From: Neckera pumila
Taxonomy: Eukaryota > Streptophyta > Bryopsida > Hypnales > Neckeraceae
Reading direction: 5' to 3'
Length of the DNA stretch: 64,000 nt
NCBI GenBank assembly: GCA_963969595.1
Contig: OZ018409.1
Span: forward strand, 5,408,520 to 5,472,519
Part shown: positions 46,280 to 57,590 of the stretch, piece by piece
Layout: each line of letters starts with the position of its first letter
Position numbering within the stretch: position 1 is the first letter of the stretch
Notes under the pieces: model-generated
The model's input: only the letters and a program-made list of their open reading frames with translations
The model's database searches: none
What the model was told of the DNA's origin: nothing
Position numbers and translations under genes: made by a program

Positions 46280-46477
46280 CCCATGGCCATCCATGATATA
46301 GGGACACCCTTAAAACCGTTGTCATAGGCTCTATGATAAAGTCATGCAATCTGAAAGTATGTTTATGTTGATTTTTTTGTTTTCTAGAACATCCACGCGT
46401 GATGTGAAAGTAGCATTTGATTTTTCATCAGGTGGCGTGATGGAGCTTTTTCATTCAAATTAGTCACCCCGTTTTTG

Positions 46478-46753
46478 GCATCTACATTTTCAATCCACTT
46501 TTGTCACCGACGTCAACCATCCAATTTTTCATCCATTGTCAACACAAAATTTCACCATATGTCATCCATTTTCATCCACTTTTATCGACCTTCATCGTCC
46601 TTTTCATCCATTTTTTTCTACAGCTCACTATATCCTTCAGCATCCTTTTCATCCATTTTTTTCATCTACTTTTTTCATCCACTTTCATCCATTTTCCATC
46701 CACTTTCATCCATTTTTTTAATAACCTTCATCCATTTTTTCAATCAAAATTCA
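46478..46753 (-). repeat. ATGGATGAAA minisatellite, right arm
   Basis: Mirror of 28,200-28,475 with altered repeat numbers. It lies at the inner boundary of the identical core. Confidence 0.65.
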
Positions 46754-46917
46754 TCCAATTTCCTTAAATGGTCATTCACCCTAATCCTTCATTTCATCAA
46801 AATTTTCACCTTATCACATCCAAGTTTTCATTCTTCAAACCAAAAATCATTGATCTCCGCTCACCAATCCCCGCTTCCCGCTCGCCACTTGCTGTTCTAC
46901 GTTCACGCGCTAGCAAC

Positions 46918-47071
46918 ACTCCATTGCAATTAGTGCAACAAAATTTGTTAAAGACCAAAGAAACATTAAATCTCATGAATGATGAGTTGCTAGGCATGAA
47001 GAAAACACCATTTGGTTATTGCAGTCAAGTCAAGACAAGGAAAGATTTGAGCTCGTTACCACGCACAGGAG
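46918..47071 (+). repeat. 152-bp exon-like repeat, inner copy, right arm
   Basis: Mirror of 27,893-28,046, encoding the NDELLGMKKTPFGYCSQ version. Confidence 0.6.
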
Positions 47072-47509
47072 GTCATTGTGGAATGTTTTATTTTTTTTAA
47101 ATGTGAAAAGTGGGCTTAGGATTGAGTCCTAATTATTCTATTCTATGGAAGATGCTCTCATTGCTTGCAACAGAAGATGATCTATATTTTTTACATCACC
47201 AATCTAAATTGAATGAATCAAAGGTTTCCAAGTAGAGAAAAGTGCAATCTATGAGAAACAAATTTTTGAAATTTTTATTTCAATAGTTTGTGGACTTTAT
47301 TTGTTGCTTGCATAATTGAGATGTGGGCTTATTGTAGTTTAAATTTTGTTCCAAGGCACGAATTAAAAATAAAAGTTATGTTATCTAAAAAACTAATAAG
47401 TTTTTCTACCTTACAAAAGTGTTTCAAAAACAATTTGCTATAAATTTTGCTCATAGGAACCTATTTGAAATCCATTTTGTCCCTTATATGGACAATGGGA
47501 CTTTATGTG
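47072..47509. mobile_element. TTAA-target TIR element, copy d, right arm (truncated)
   Basis: Mirror of 27,455-27,892; bounded by TTAA at 47,510-47,513 and truncated at its other end by the 152-bp repeat. Confidence 0.6.
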
Positions 47510-47791
47510 TTAAGATATTTTTTTTGCACAAGTTTTCTTCATTAGAGAGGATTTGGACCTTTAAGTTTGCTATGAGTTTGTTTACTATTTTTCTTACTAA
47601 TTAGTGCCTACCCAATTATGTCCGTCATTGTCCACCAAAGCATTCCAACCACCACTTTCTATTTGCCACCAATTTTCAACCAATAACGTATATATGGTGC
47701 TTGAGCTTGGCCCATGTTCTCAAAAATATCATCATATCCAATTGCCAGGGCGGCAATTATTGTGCAAAGGGAAGCGAATCAAATTCCCTGA

Positions 47792-47844
47792 GTGAGGGCA
47801 AGGGTGAGGGCGAGGGTGTGGGCGTGGGCGTGGGCAAAGGCACG
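47792..47844 (+). repeat. GGGCGTGGGCGTGGGC-type minisatellite, right arm
   Basis: Mirror of 27,120-27,172, with the same imperfect hexamer repeats. Confidence 0.5.
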
Positions 47845-48321
47845 AAGAAAGCCAACCTTGTGAAGTACCGTTTTGGTAGACTCTATATAGCGTGTTCCTA
47901 GTGGCATTATCTATATCTTTCTAAACCATGTCAAATCCACTTGCCAAGCTGCTTTTAGAAAGATTTCTATACAATTTTCTCCATTAAGACTTTAGTTGGC
48001 TTGTTTGATATATTGTTTGATTTAGCAGACAATTTAGCATCTTTCATGATAACATGCACCCCAGCCGGTTGTTGATAGCTAGCACTTTCTAGATTGTCTC
48101 TATTGCTTCAAATTGCGCCATATTGTCCCTAACAATCCATATAAATATAAAGTACAAGTGTAATATTTTCTCGACAATGCAATTTAAAGCATGCCACGGT
48201 ATAAATGTGTACTCTATAAAGCAGAATTGGTAGTAATGATTTCCATCAATTTAGAGTTTCAACCGTACAGTTAATGGCTTAGTACAATGACCCGTAGAAA
48301 AGACGACACCTTTCCAAGATG

Positions 48322-48473
48322 CCTCCTGTGCGTGGTAACGAGCTCAAATCTTTCCTTGTCTTGACTTGACTGCAATAACCAAATGGTGTTTTCTTCATGC
48401 CTAGCAACTCGTCAATCATGAGATTTAATGTTTCTTTGGTCTTTAACAAATTTTGTTGCACTAATTGCAATGC
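48322..48473 (-). repeat. 152-bp exon-like repeat, outer copy, right arm
   Basis: Mirror of 26,491-26,642, encoding the IDELLGMKKTPFGYCSQ version. Confidence 0.6.
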
Positions 48474-48936
48474 AACATTGTGGGATCCTATTAACGTCAA
48501 CTCCTCTTAAAAACCCTCCAGTTGACTCCACTGCAAAACTCTCCAATCGACTCCAATGCATAAATTGTTAATTTAAGTTTCTTTTGCTCTTTGCATTAAG
48601 AATGGTAATTTTGGAAGGTGACAAAAAGAAGACCATGAAACTTTAGACTAAAACCTTTATTATTTTAAAAAACTTCAGTGTTCATTAGAAGTGAAAGGAA
48701 AGTAGATACCTATCAGGGTCCTTAGATGTACACTAAAACCAGATATTCAATAGCTAGGAATCCAAAAAAGGAAAATCAATCATTATCTAGAAGGGGCACC
48801 AAACTTTAGTGGAATTGAGTTATGAATGGGTTAGTTTGGGATCAAAGGTAGGAATTTGAAATGGAAACGGCGTCCATATTAGTCAAGGCATATGTAAATA
48901 TTTTGAAAATGATCTCAATTGTTATCACTAATATTC
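48474..48936. other. Non-coding DNA, right arm
   Basis: Mirror of 26,028-26,490; nothing recognised. Confidence 0.4.
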
Positions 48937-48940
48937 TTAA

Positions 48941-49834
48941 CCTCTATTCAAAATTGTCATTTCTATTGCAAAGAACAAAATAAATTAAATTTTTTTTTTG
49001 TATATTGAACCCTAGGATCTTGCACTAGACCAATGTAAAAATGTGTGGAAGAAATTTCAAAAGCTTGGATGGCATAGATTGCAAGATGCTTTCATAAAAG
49101 TGAAGAAATTATTTTTTGCACCTTGCTCGACTAGCCATTTACTTGCTTTGAATCATCTTAATTTAAAATTTTGCATTATTGATTTTGAATTTCTAACTTT
49201 TATGTTGAAGAATTGAGTTCACAATCTCAAAAATTTACAAAAAATAAAAATTAAGAAATAAGCACTCTTAATTTTCACTCTTAAAACAATTGTTATGTAG
49301 AAATCAGTTCAAAAACGAAGGAAAATCTAAATTGTTAATAGCTCTAAGATAGAATTGGAACATACTAATTTCAACGGTGAGATTGTTCTCGCAAGAGATC
49401 TTAGCCTTGTGAAACTATTTTTTTGGAAAGTTGGAAAAATTGAGTTGAAAAATGAATCCTACAAGTTATTTTTTCAAGAAGATGCTCTAATTGCATGAAA
49501 AATAAGATTGTCCATAACTTTCACATAAAAAACCCAAATGGAATGAATTGAAGCTTCCAATGTAGATAAAACTACAATCTATAAGAAACAAAAAATTTCA
49601 AATATTTTAAATTTCTTTTTGGAAGAAGGGGGTTTTGCTTGCTGCACCTAATTAAAGGGCTTTTTGTGCCATCACTTTTGCTCCCAAACACTGATTAAAA
49701 TAAAAACTATATTCCTAGAATGCTAATGCATTTTACTATCTTCACAAAAGTTTCAAAAATCATAATGAATATTGAGACTGTAGGAGCTTGCCTAAAATAC
49801 ATTTTCTCCTCCAAAGGAAAATTAGGACTTTAGA
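48941..49834. mobile_element. TTAA-target TIR element, copy c, right arm
   Basis: Mirror of 25,130-26,023, flanked by TTAA at 48,937-48,940 and 49,835-49,838. Confidence 0.7.
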
Positions 49835-49838
49835 GGTT

Positions 49839-50525
49839 AAATTTGGTGTAAATTATGCACCATGACATAAAGGCTTTTTTTAAAACCAAATTGAGATTAC
49901 TTCATAGATTTTTTCAACGTTATAGTTATATACCTTGTATAGACTCAGATTGTAAGAGGCCTTCATCTATACTAAATCCAATTTATAATTTGTTGTAGGA
50001 ATTTACTCTAGTGATTTATTTTTCCTACTCCTAATTTTGTGGTGTGCTTCCTTGTCCTAGGCTCTTTGACAAAGATTGGAATTACACTCACATGAAGTCA
50101 TAAAAGTCTAGAATTAGCTTGTGCTCTTTGTTTTGATGCTTCAATATTAGGTAATTGCAAGAATCTTGCTATGTAATTATTGTCTTGTCCTTTCACCTCA
50201 TGGCTTGACCTACCGTTGCCTAAGGCTTGAAAGTTTTGCTTCCTTATATTGATCCCTAGCTTGACAAATTGTTGCCTTGCGGATTCAGTTCACATCATCA
50301 TAATTCTTCTTTTGTTTTTTGAAGTCATTCTCTTATCCATAGGGACAAAGTAATGATCCAAGTTCTCTTGAGGTCTTCATTGTCCTTGTCAATTCTTGGA
50401 TAAGGGAGTCATTGTCCATACCATCAAGTTCATAGACACTGACTTCAACATTCCTATTCAATGTACACATTCTTGTTCAATGCTCTCAAACTCTGGATAC
50501 GCCAAGGAAGGACATTACATCACTA
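49839..50525. other. pogo element tail, right arm, non-coding
   Basis: Mirror of 24,439-25,125. It is collinear in inverse orientation with the third copy of this tail at 55,960-57,590. Confidence 0.5.
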
Positions 50526-50861
50526 TCAAAGGGTCAATTGCCGATAATCTTCAAACCGCTCTTGACATTCTTTCTTGTTAATGCTTTCTCCAAGGTCTAC
50601 TAACCTAGTTAGCGAGCACAATTTTGGATGCCCCTTGATCTTTATTTTGAACAAATGATATGTTTCTAAATACTCAAAAGTTGTCTTAATCAGGCCATTC
50701 AACACGTTTACATCTAGTGGTTGCATTGCATGGCTAGTGTGTGATAGAAGTGTTAGTAGGTCTATGGCAACCTTTGTCATCATATTTAGAGTAACATGAG
50801 AAGCATGTCCATCAAGGATTTTATGCCACCAATCCTTGGTATTGGTAGATCCATTTGGCAT
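50526..50861 (-). pseudogene. pogo-like DDE_1 transposase fragment, right arm
   Basis: Mirror of 24,103-24,438 with identical translation (ILDGHASHVT, SHTSHAMQPLDVN). The fragment was already decayed before the inverted duplication. Confidence 0.7.
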
Positions 50862-50967
50862 GATTCTTAAAGTGATCTAACCACTCTTCAAAGATGTAAG
50901 TAGTCATCTAGGCTTTACTTGGCAACCCCATTGTTGCACCATCTTTGCAGCTTGCAATGTTGTTTAA

Positions 50968-51601
50968 CCCTAGAACGACGCAGGGGATGACCCTGGAAAT
51001 CATGCATTGTACAACCGTGAGAGTCATTGGAATAAAAAAATTCAAAAGTACGCTTTGGAAGTCAAGCTACTGTAGATGTTCTCCACTTTCCACAAAAAAC
51101 TCCAAAGATGAATAAAGTAGGATGCTCTAAAAGCGACCGGCTTCTTCAAACCAACCCTACAAAATGATACTGAATAGATATGAGTTGGTCTTTAAATGGA
51201 CCACTTTAGTCATTGATTAATCCCCCCCAAAAAGTATTCTTTATTGCAAGAACCAGCCATTGACCTTGATTTCCTCAAATCACTTTAGAAGTTGTAAGTG
51301 GACACATTTTGGAAGACCTAGGGTCACAAATAGGTACCTACAACATAAATCTTTGGAAATTCATAACTGATTCAAAAATGCTTCAAAAAATATGAAACCA
51401 CTTGTATTACGTTCTTCATCCATTTTCCTTTCTCTGAAAAATGAGTGAAAAATATTTCTATTCATGCAAACCTACGAAAAAGGCGGACCAGCCCTTAAAT
51501 GGTTGCTTTCAGAGCATCCTACCTTAGTTGTAGTCTTGTCCTACACTGGAGAATTCCTTGTCATTCATCCAACACTTATTGTCCGCAGCATCCTTCCTGG
51601 G
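50968..51601. mobile_element. TTAA-target TIR element, copy f, right arm
   Basis: Mirror of 23,363-23,996, flanked by TTAA at 50,964-50,967 and 51,602-51,605. Confidence 0.6.
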
Positions 51602-51605
51602 TTAA

Positions 51606-53040
51606 GTGAACATATGAAGACATTCTGTCCAAATCTCCCAATGTTTTAAGGACAAGCATCACTGTGATCTCAAATATGTATGGAATGCTAAGCCTACAAC
51701 AGAAGAGGAATGCGGAGGAACGGGAGTGTTCTACCCTAACTTGATCCAGACCCCTTCCCACTCGGAAACAGTATCTCCCATGGTGTGGCTACAAATTCTT
51801 TACAAATTGTTGAAGGTACATTCCTGTTTTCCCGAACATGCTTTTGGAAGCATTAGGCACTCCCTCCAAATGAATTTAGGACTGGAAGACCTGTACTCAT
51901 TCAGCTAGTTCAATCTGACAATCTGGGTTCGGTGTCATTTTCCAGATGGCCATGGTCGAATTCTAAGGTATGTGCACAATCACCACTTGAAACCTGTAAT
52001 TTCACGTGGCACAAATACCTTGCGAAATGTCAAGGGGGGATCAAGTACCCAAGTATTCCAGGCCGTTTCTCAACATCCCAACACGTGCATCTATTTTCCC
52101 GATACCGAACGTTACTCAGGAAGCTGCCGAGCAGGACCAGACCCGCTCCAAGGATTTGCTGCACTGTCTGCTCAGGATCCGCGACATCAATGATCCACCT
52201 CTATCAACAACGATCATCATGGATATTCACCTTCCCCGCGGCGCGGCGCGATTCGCACCTCACCAGCTTTCATCGGACGAGAGGCACTGGCGCGAGAGCG
52301 TTCCCCCGAGGCCTTCGGAAAAGGGAACGAATATGCCTTCTCAAGCTACAAAACCTCTCTCTCTCAGAAGCCAGGAATTAATACAGCTAGAATCTCCTCG
52401 AGGACACCGTCACCACACGGACCCCAGTCAAGACGGAAACAAGACCATCGGCCCTGTTGCTCACGAAACTCTCAAAAACGTGCCAGATCGAGTCTTAAAT
52501 GCTACACAAGGGTTCAAATATCCGGACCAGTTCACTCAATGGGTCCAGGTCCAGTCCATCAAGTCTACTCGATCTCATCGAAATACCGCAATATCCAAGA
52601 TCGACACTTAACACTCCAAATGACTATTCAGGTCGACCCATTCCCCATATCGAGTAGCAAACCTAATAAGAGCAGTTCACGTTCACACTCCCGTCCTACA
52701 CTAACATACCATCCCCCCGCAGAGAACTCAAAACCGACCACCCAACACCACCACGCCTTAACAATTAACCATTAAAAAGGAGTTTCTCATTAAGATTGGC
52801 AAATCCACATCGGCCACACCCATGAGGCTCTGGCAGATTGGCAGAAAACCAGAAAAATAAGAAACAGAGGAGTAAAGTGATCTAACAGCAGCTTCCTGGA
52901 CCCTGCCACACTACACTTTGTTACATCGACAAAACACTTCCTAAACAAACCCAGGCAGCTTGTCATTACAGCAGACACCCCGCGGCTCTTCCTGCACATA
53001 AATCCTCAGCTGCCTCCCCCACACCGTCGGACAGCTTCGC
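51606..53040. other. 3' flank of RGG gene, right arm
   Basis: Mirror of 21,924-23,358. It includes the probable 3' untranslated region of the right RGG gene (52,775-53,040) and unassigned open frames. Confidence 0.4.
52006..52611 (+). CDS. Hypothetical open frame, right arm (doubtful)
   Basis: Mirror of 22,353-22,958, with identical translation (includes SQELIQLESPRGHRHHTDP). First codon GTG. No domain recognised. Conservation between arms is uninformative because the arms are identical throughout. Confidence 0.2.
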   Translation: MAQIPCEMSRGDQVPKYSRPFLNIPTRASIFPIPNVTQEAAEQDQTRSKDLLHCLLRIRDINDPPLSTTIIMDIHLPRGAARFAPHQLSSDERHWRESVPPRPSEKGTNMPSQATKPLSLRSQELIQLESPRGHRHHTDPSQDGNKTIGPVAHETLKNVPDRVLNATQGFKYPDQFTQWVQVQSIKSTRSHRNTAISKIDT

Positions 53041-55373
53041 TCACTTGCCTCCCAAAGTTGGGAACTGCGCTTGGTCCTCGATCTTCGGCGCCGATGCACC
53101 TCCCCCAGCGCCTCCGCGGCCGCCGAACCTGCCGCCGCCAAAACCGCCGCGGCTCGACTCACGGTCTCCGCGACCGCCACCACCTTCGCGGCGCTCGCCA
53201 CCCTCACGGCGATCGCCGCGACCACCGCGACCTCCACGACCGCGGTTCGAAGGAGGACCGTAGTACTTCTCACCCTCGGCAGGCTTCAGGAACTCGTTGA
53301 TGCTCACAGGCTGCTCAAACACAACCAGCAACAAGTTTATAGCACACCCACCAACTGCTGCGCTGCACTGCCTTCTCGAAAAAGAAGAAAAACACCACCA
53401 AACCAAGCAACCGCTAAAACCCCTAAACAATGCACCGGGAAATCGTTACCTTTCGGGACTTCTCCTCTCTTTCGGCGGCCTCCCTCTTCACCTTCTCCTT
53501 GTCAGCACCCTGCACACAACACACACAGATGTCAACGTCGCCTCCACAACCCATGCGAACGTGCACCTGGCATCAGCCACGAAACTTCAGCTACAAAATC
53601 AGCGGAACAGTCCACACACCAGCTTGATGAAGATGTCCTCGTCCCGCTTCTTGTTGTCCACCAGCTGCATCTTCGAGAAGGACTTGTCCACCTCGACCTT
53701 CCTCTCGGCGGCCTTGGCGGCTTCCAGGCTCTTGCGCTTCTCCTCCAATACCTTCTCGTACTCTTCCAGAGTCATCTCCTGCACACATTCACAATAGACA
53801 CCTCACGTCAACTCTCACCATCAAGAACACAGACCCACCAAACTCCCGCATGGTACGGACAAACACGAAGAAAACGAGCTCTCACATTGTCCTCCTCTTC
53901 CTCTTCCTTCTTCTCCGCTGCGCCTTCCTCCACCACCACCTCGGCGGAGGGCTCGGACTCGGGCTTCTTCTCGTCGACCACTGCTCCTTCCACGGCGGGC
54001 TTCTCCTCTTCCTTGACGCCCTCGACGGTTTCCCTGCAAATCCAACGACCGATGGTCAGCAGGAACAACCATCGAACAACTCCACAGAGAAAAAAGCCGA
54101 AGCCATCATAGCACAGAACTCCAGAGTCGGTCCCCCGTGTGGCTTACTGGATCAGTGCTGGGTCGACGTCCGTTCCCCAGTTAGCGCGGCCAGAACCAGC
54201 TCTCTTTTCGGTCTCATATCTGAAAGACGCTAGGTAAGAGAATGGAATTCAAATACGATTCACAGCCACGCATTCATGCAAGGCCCTGCTGCAAAATAGC
54301 TCGGACATTCAGCACAAGGATAATGCGCCCGAAATGGACTCCACTCACCGCAAAAGAGAAATCAAAAAAAAGAAAAACTCTTATTTGCAGCACGCCAGAG
54401 AAATCCACAAACCGCGGAAATCAAATGCACACAACACAGAAACTGAACGCACTCAGCAAATCCAAACAACGCAAAAAAAGGGGACCGCAGCTCACCCCCT
54501 AGGGTTCCCGCTGTGACGGTCAAACTCGCGCCTGCGCGGGCGCTCGTCACCTTCGCCGTATCCGCGACCGCGACCTCCTCTGTTGCGACCACCCTCGTAG
54601 GAGCGACCTTCGCCGTTCTCGATACGCACAGGCTTGTCGCCATGCGACCCGCGACCTCCCACGAAACCGTCCGCGTCGCGAGTGCTGCCGACATTGCGGT
54701 CGTTGTTGTAGCTGCCGCGTTCTCTATAACCTCCTCCCTCACGGGGGCCACCTCCTTCCCGGTCACCGCGACCGCCACGTCCTCCGCGACCACCACCTCG
54801 GCCGCCCCGGCTGCCATCATACTGGCCGCGCGGACCATCTCGCACTGAACAAACAACGAACAAAGAAACACGAACAAGGTCAGAACACACTCCGATGCCG
54901 ACGCCACCGACACCAATCGCCGACGACACCCAAACCGCAATGCCACGATTCCCCACATGCACAAAACTCGACCCAACATGCAATCCGCACGCACAATCTC
55001 ACTCACGCACTCACTCACTCCCCACACGCGACAACCAACCGACCGAGCTCCCCGATGACCATCAAAAACCTACGCACCCAACACACTCCCACGCCAATGG
55101 CGCCACGACCGAGGAACCCAAAACAGCCAATGCAAGGCCCCTCCCCATCCAATCCCCCCCATACACACACGTACCAGCCTCCGATGGCGGACCGGGCTTG
55201 GACGGCAGCTTGGCCGCCGCCCCCGCGGCCGGCTTCTTCGTCGCGGCGTTGGCGGCGTTGGCAGCCGGCTTGGCGTCCGTAGCGGCGGCGAGCGAATTCG
55301 CGCGCACCACCACCTGCGCCGGGTCCTCGTTCTCGTCGTCCCCCAGCAAGTCGAAGAAATTCTTCGTGGCCAT
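53041..55373 (-). CDS. RGG/SERBP1-like (HABP4/PAI-RBP1) RNA-binding protein, right copy
   Basis: Mirror copy of the left gene: exons 55,175-55,373, 54,496-54,845, 54,148-54,219, 53,886-54,033, 53,620-53,778, 53,450-53,509 and 53,041-53,310 (each within a base of 74,964 minus the left exon), encoding the same 418 residues. All splice sites and the reading frame are intact, so both copies could be expressed. The protein has two RGG boxes flanking the HABP4/PAI-RBP1 core (MTLEEYEKVLEEKRK, DIFIKL) and the tail FPTLGGK. Unlike the coding region, the leader upstream of 55,584 differs from the left copy by substitutions and indels, so the two genes may be regulated differently. Identity including introns points to recent duplication or ongoing gene conversion. 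Confidence 0.9.
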
Positions 55374-55737
55374 GGCTGCTCGCGCCTCGGATGCCTGATC
55401 CGCGCCCCGTGGAAAACTGTCCCTACCACCAAAATCCCCTCAGGAGTCGGTCGAACCTAACGCTCACATCACCATCGCAGCGGCGGCCGGGCGACTCCAA
55501 TCCAAGAATGGCGACCCAGGAACAAGCTCACTCCCATGAAAGAGACTGACGGAAGCAAGGCGGGCGAGCAACGACGACGGAAGGACAGAAACAAAAAAGC
55601 ACGGAAAGCACGAGAGAGAGCGAGAGGGTTTGGGGTTGCAGGGGTATGAGCAGAGCGAACACGACGACGACCGGAGTTGTATTGGGAAGGACGTTCGGAG
55701 CTCTTCCTTGCCACCCCCGATCCTCTCTCCAAACCTT

Positions 55738-55746
55738 TTAGGGTTT
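55738..55746 (-). promoter_or_regulatory. Telo-box AAACCCTAA in RGG gene promoter, right copy
   Basis: Same orientation relative to the gene as at 19,199-19,207, followed by a purine/pyrimidine-biased leader. It is retained although surrounding bases have diverged between the two promoters, which suggests function. Confidence 0.5.
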
Positions 55747-55959
55747 CCTGAGCATCCCTAGCCTTGACACGTCATTTGCTGCCGCGTCATGCCCTAGAAC
55801 TATTTGGGGCCCAGCCCTCATTAACTTACTTTGCATTTTATCTACAATAGAAATCTATTTTAAAAGCGTCTGAAGCTTGGTCTGAAAGGGCAGAAGGCAA
55901 TGATCTTTTTAATTTTGCCTTTGTTGTGAATTCAATGACTCCATTAACCCAAAATTTGA

Positions 55960-57590
55960 CAAGAGAAGACAATGGAGAAGACTTGAAGAGAACTTTGGAT
56001 CATATTTTGTTTGTATAGATCAAGAGAAAGAAATCAAAAAACAAAGGAATAACTACGATGATGTGAACAGTTTGCAAGGCGACAATTTGTCAAACAAGGG
56101 ACATCCAAGCCTGGAGACTTGGAAACGGTAGGTCAAGCCAAGACTGGTGAAAGGACAAGACAATAATTGCATAGCAAGATTCTTGAAGGTACCTCATATT
56201 GAAGCATCATCATTGTGGAAAATGAAGAGCACGAGTTGATTCTAGACTTTTATAACCTCACTAGCAGTTGGCATTTGTTATGCTAGGCATTCATCGTTAG
56301 AATTTTATTAGAGTTTTATATATTAGATAAAATGCAAAACAAAAACTTCAATAAATCTTCAAATAAAAATTATTAAAATCTTTGTATAATTTTGTTTATA
56401 AGTAAGCATTTATTGAAATGTACAATAGAAATTTATTGAATGATGAATGAAATATATGCAATGGTGAATATTATAAAAGATACACATTTATTGTAATGCA
56501 ATCAAAAGTTGACTTAATTGTTACAAACAATGACAACCCAAAAACTTGGCGAATTGAAAAGAAAAACTTGTAAATTTCAAAAACTCCATGAACAACTTAA
56601 TCGTTGTGAAATCCAAAATCGCTCCAATTGAATAAATTTCTCAAATCATTTGGTAGTAGCAGTAGAATTTTGAAATTATAAAAGCTATCAATACCTTAAA
56701 TGAGGTTGTTTGTTTGTTTGTTTGTTTGTTTGTTTGTTTGTTTGTTTGTTTGTTTGTTTGTTTGTTTGTTTGTTTGTTTGTTTGTTTTGTTTTGTTTGTA
56801 GCGTGGACAACTTCCTGACCGTGCGTCCCCCGGCCACATGCTTGGTACCATCGGAAAGCTCTCGCCAAGGAGGGGTGCACCGGCTTGGTTTCGTGGCGTT
56901 TGGAGCGGTGGTGCAAAAGTTATTGAATTTCAAAGTGTTTATTGATTAAAAAATTAGAAAATTACTTTTACTTTGATTTTGGTGGCGTTCTTGCTACTGG
57001 GAGTGGAACCGGGAGTAGAACTGGGAGTAGAATCGAAAGTAGAACCAGGAGTGGAACCGGGAGTAGATGAAAATTGGGCCAACGGCACAGGGTCACACTA
57101 GTAAAAGTGATATTACAAAGGTAATTGCAAACTACTACTCTATTTTTGTAATATAACATTGTGTGAAAATATTATTTTTATGTATGCATGATTGAAAATA
57201 TTTTTATAAAATATTAAAATTAATTATTTTAAAGACTTATTGAAATCATTATTATGCATTCTATTCAAATATATCAAAATTTTACTAATATGTGATACAA
57301 TGGATGCTTAGCATAGGAAGCATGAGCACTATTATTAATTGTAGCATTTGTAATAGTATAGAGGGAGTTATGATTTTAGTAGTATGATGTGAGTATAATT
57401 CCAATCTCCATCAAAAAACTGAGGTCAAAGAAAGAGGCCGCAACATTAGAAGTAGAAAGAAACCGGGAAAGAAACGAAGTTATCAAGAACAAATTCCTAA
57501 AAGAAAATGTAAATTGGATAAGCTACAAATGAAGGTTTTTTACAATCCAAATAAAATGGTTAAAGTTATAAGGAGAGTTTTTGAGTAGGC
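55960..57590 (+). mobile_element. Third pogo tail remnant, interrupted by insertion
   Basis: 55,965-56,260 aligns with 24,570-24,850 and 57,385-57,590 with 24,850-25,030 ('gaaaggacaagacaataatt', 'tctagacttttat', then 'atgtgagta/gtaattccaatct'). Between them lies about 1.1 kb of later insertion, itself containing Helitron-like copy 2. No coding sequence survives. Confidence 0.55.
56688..57101 (+). mobile_element. Short Helitron-like repeat with (TTTG)n, copy 2
   Basis: Starts TCAATACCTTAAATGAGG after A and ends CACACTAG before T. It has the longest (TTTG)n tract of the three copies (about 90 bases, 56,706-56,800) and a six-unit GGAACYGGGAGTR series near 57,000-57,065. The body is otherwise over 90% like copies 1 and 3 by eye. 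Confidence 0.55.

Larger units (their letters stand above)
46280..55800 (-). repeat. Right arm of 9.5-kb inverted repeat
   Basis: Inverse of 19,130-28,675. The identical core runs from about 46,768 to 55,584. The outer edge diverges in the RGG gene's 5' leader at 55,585 onward and homology fades near 55,800. The inner edge (46,280-46,750) has an 11-bp net difference and substitutions such as 'gtggcgtgatgg' against 'gtggcgagatgg'. It carries the same transposon fragments as the left arm at mirrored positions. Confidence 0.9.

Noticed and set aside
19130..55800. The whole inverted repeat as a simple assembly fold-back
   Set aside because: Both edges have diverged homologous shoulders and the outer and inner flanks differ, which a fold-back artefact would not create. 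It still needs long-read confirmation.
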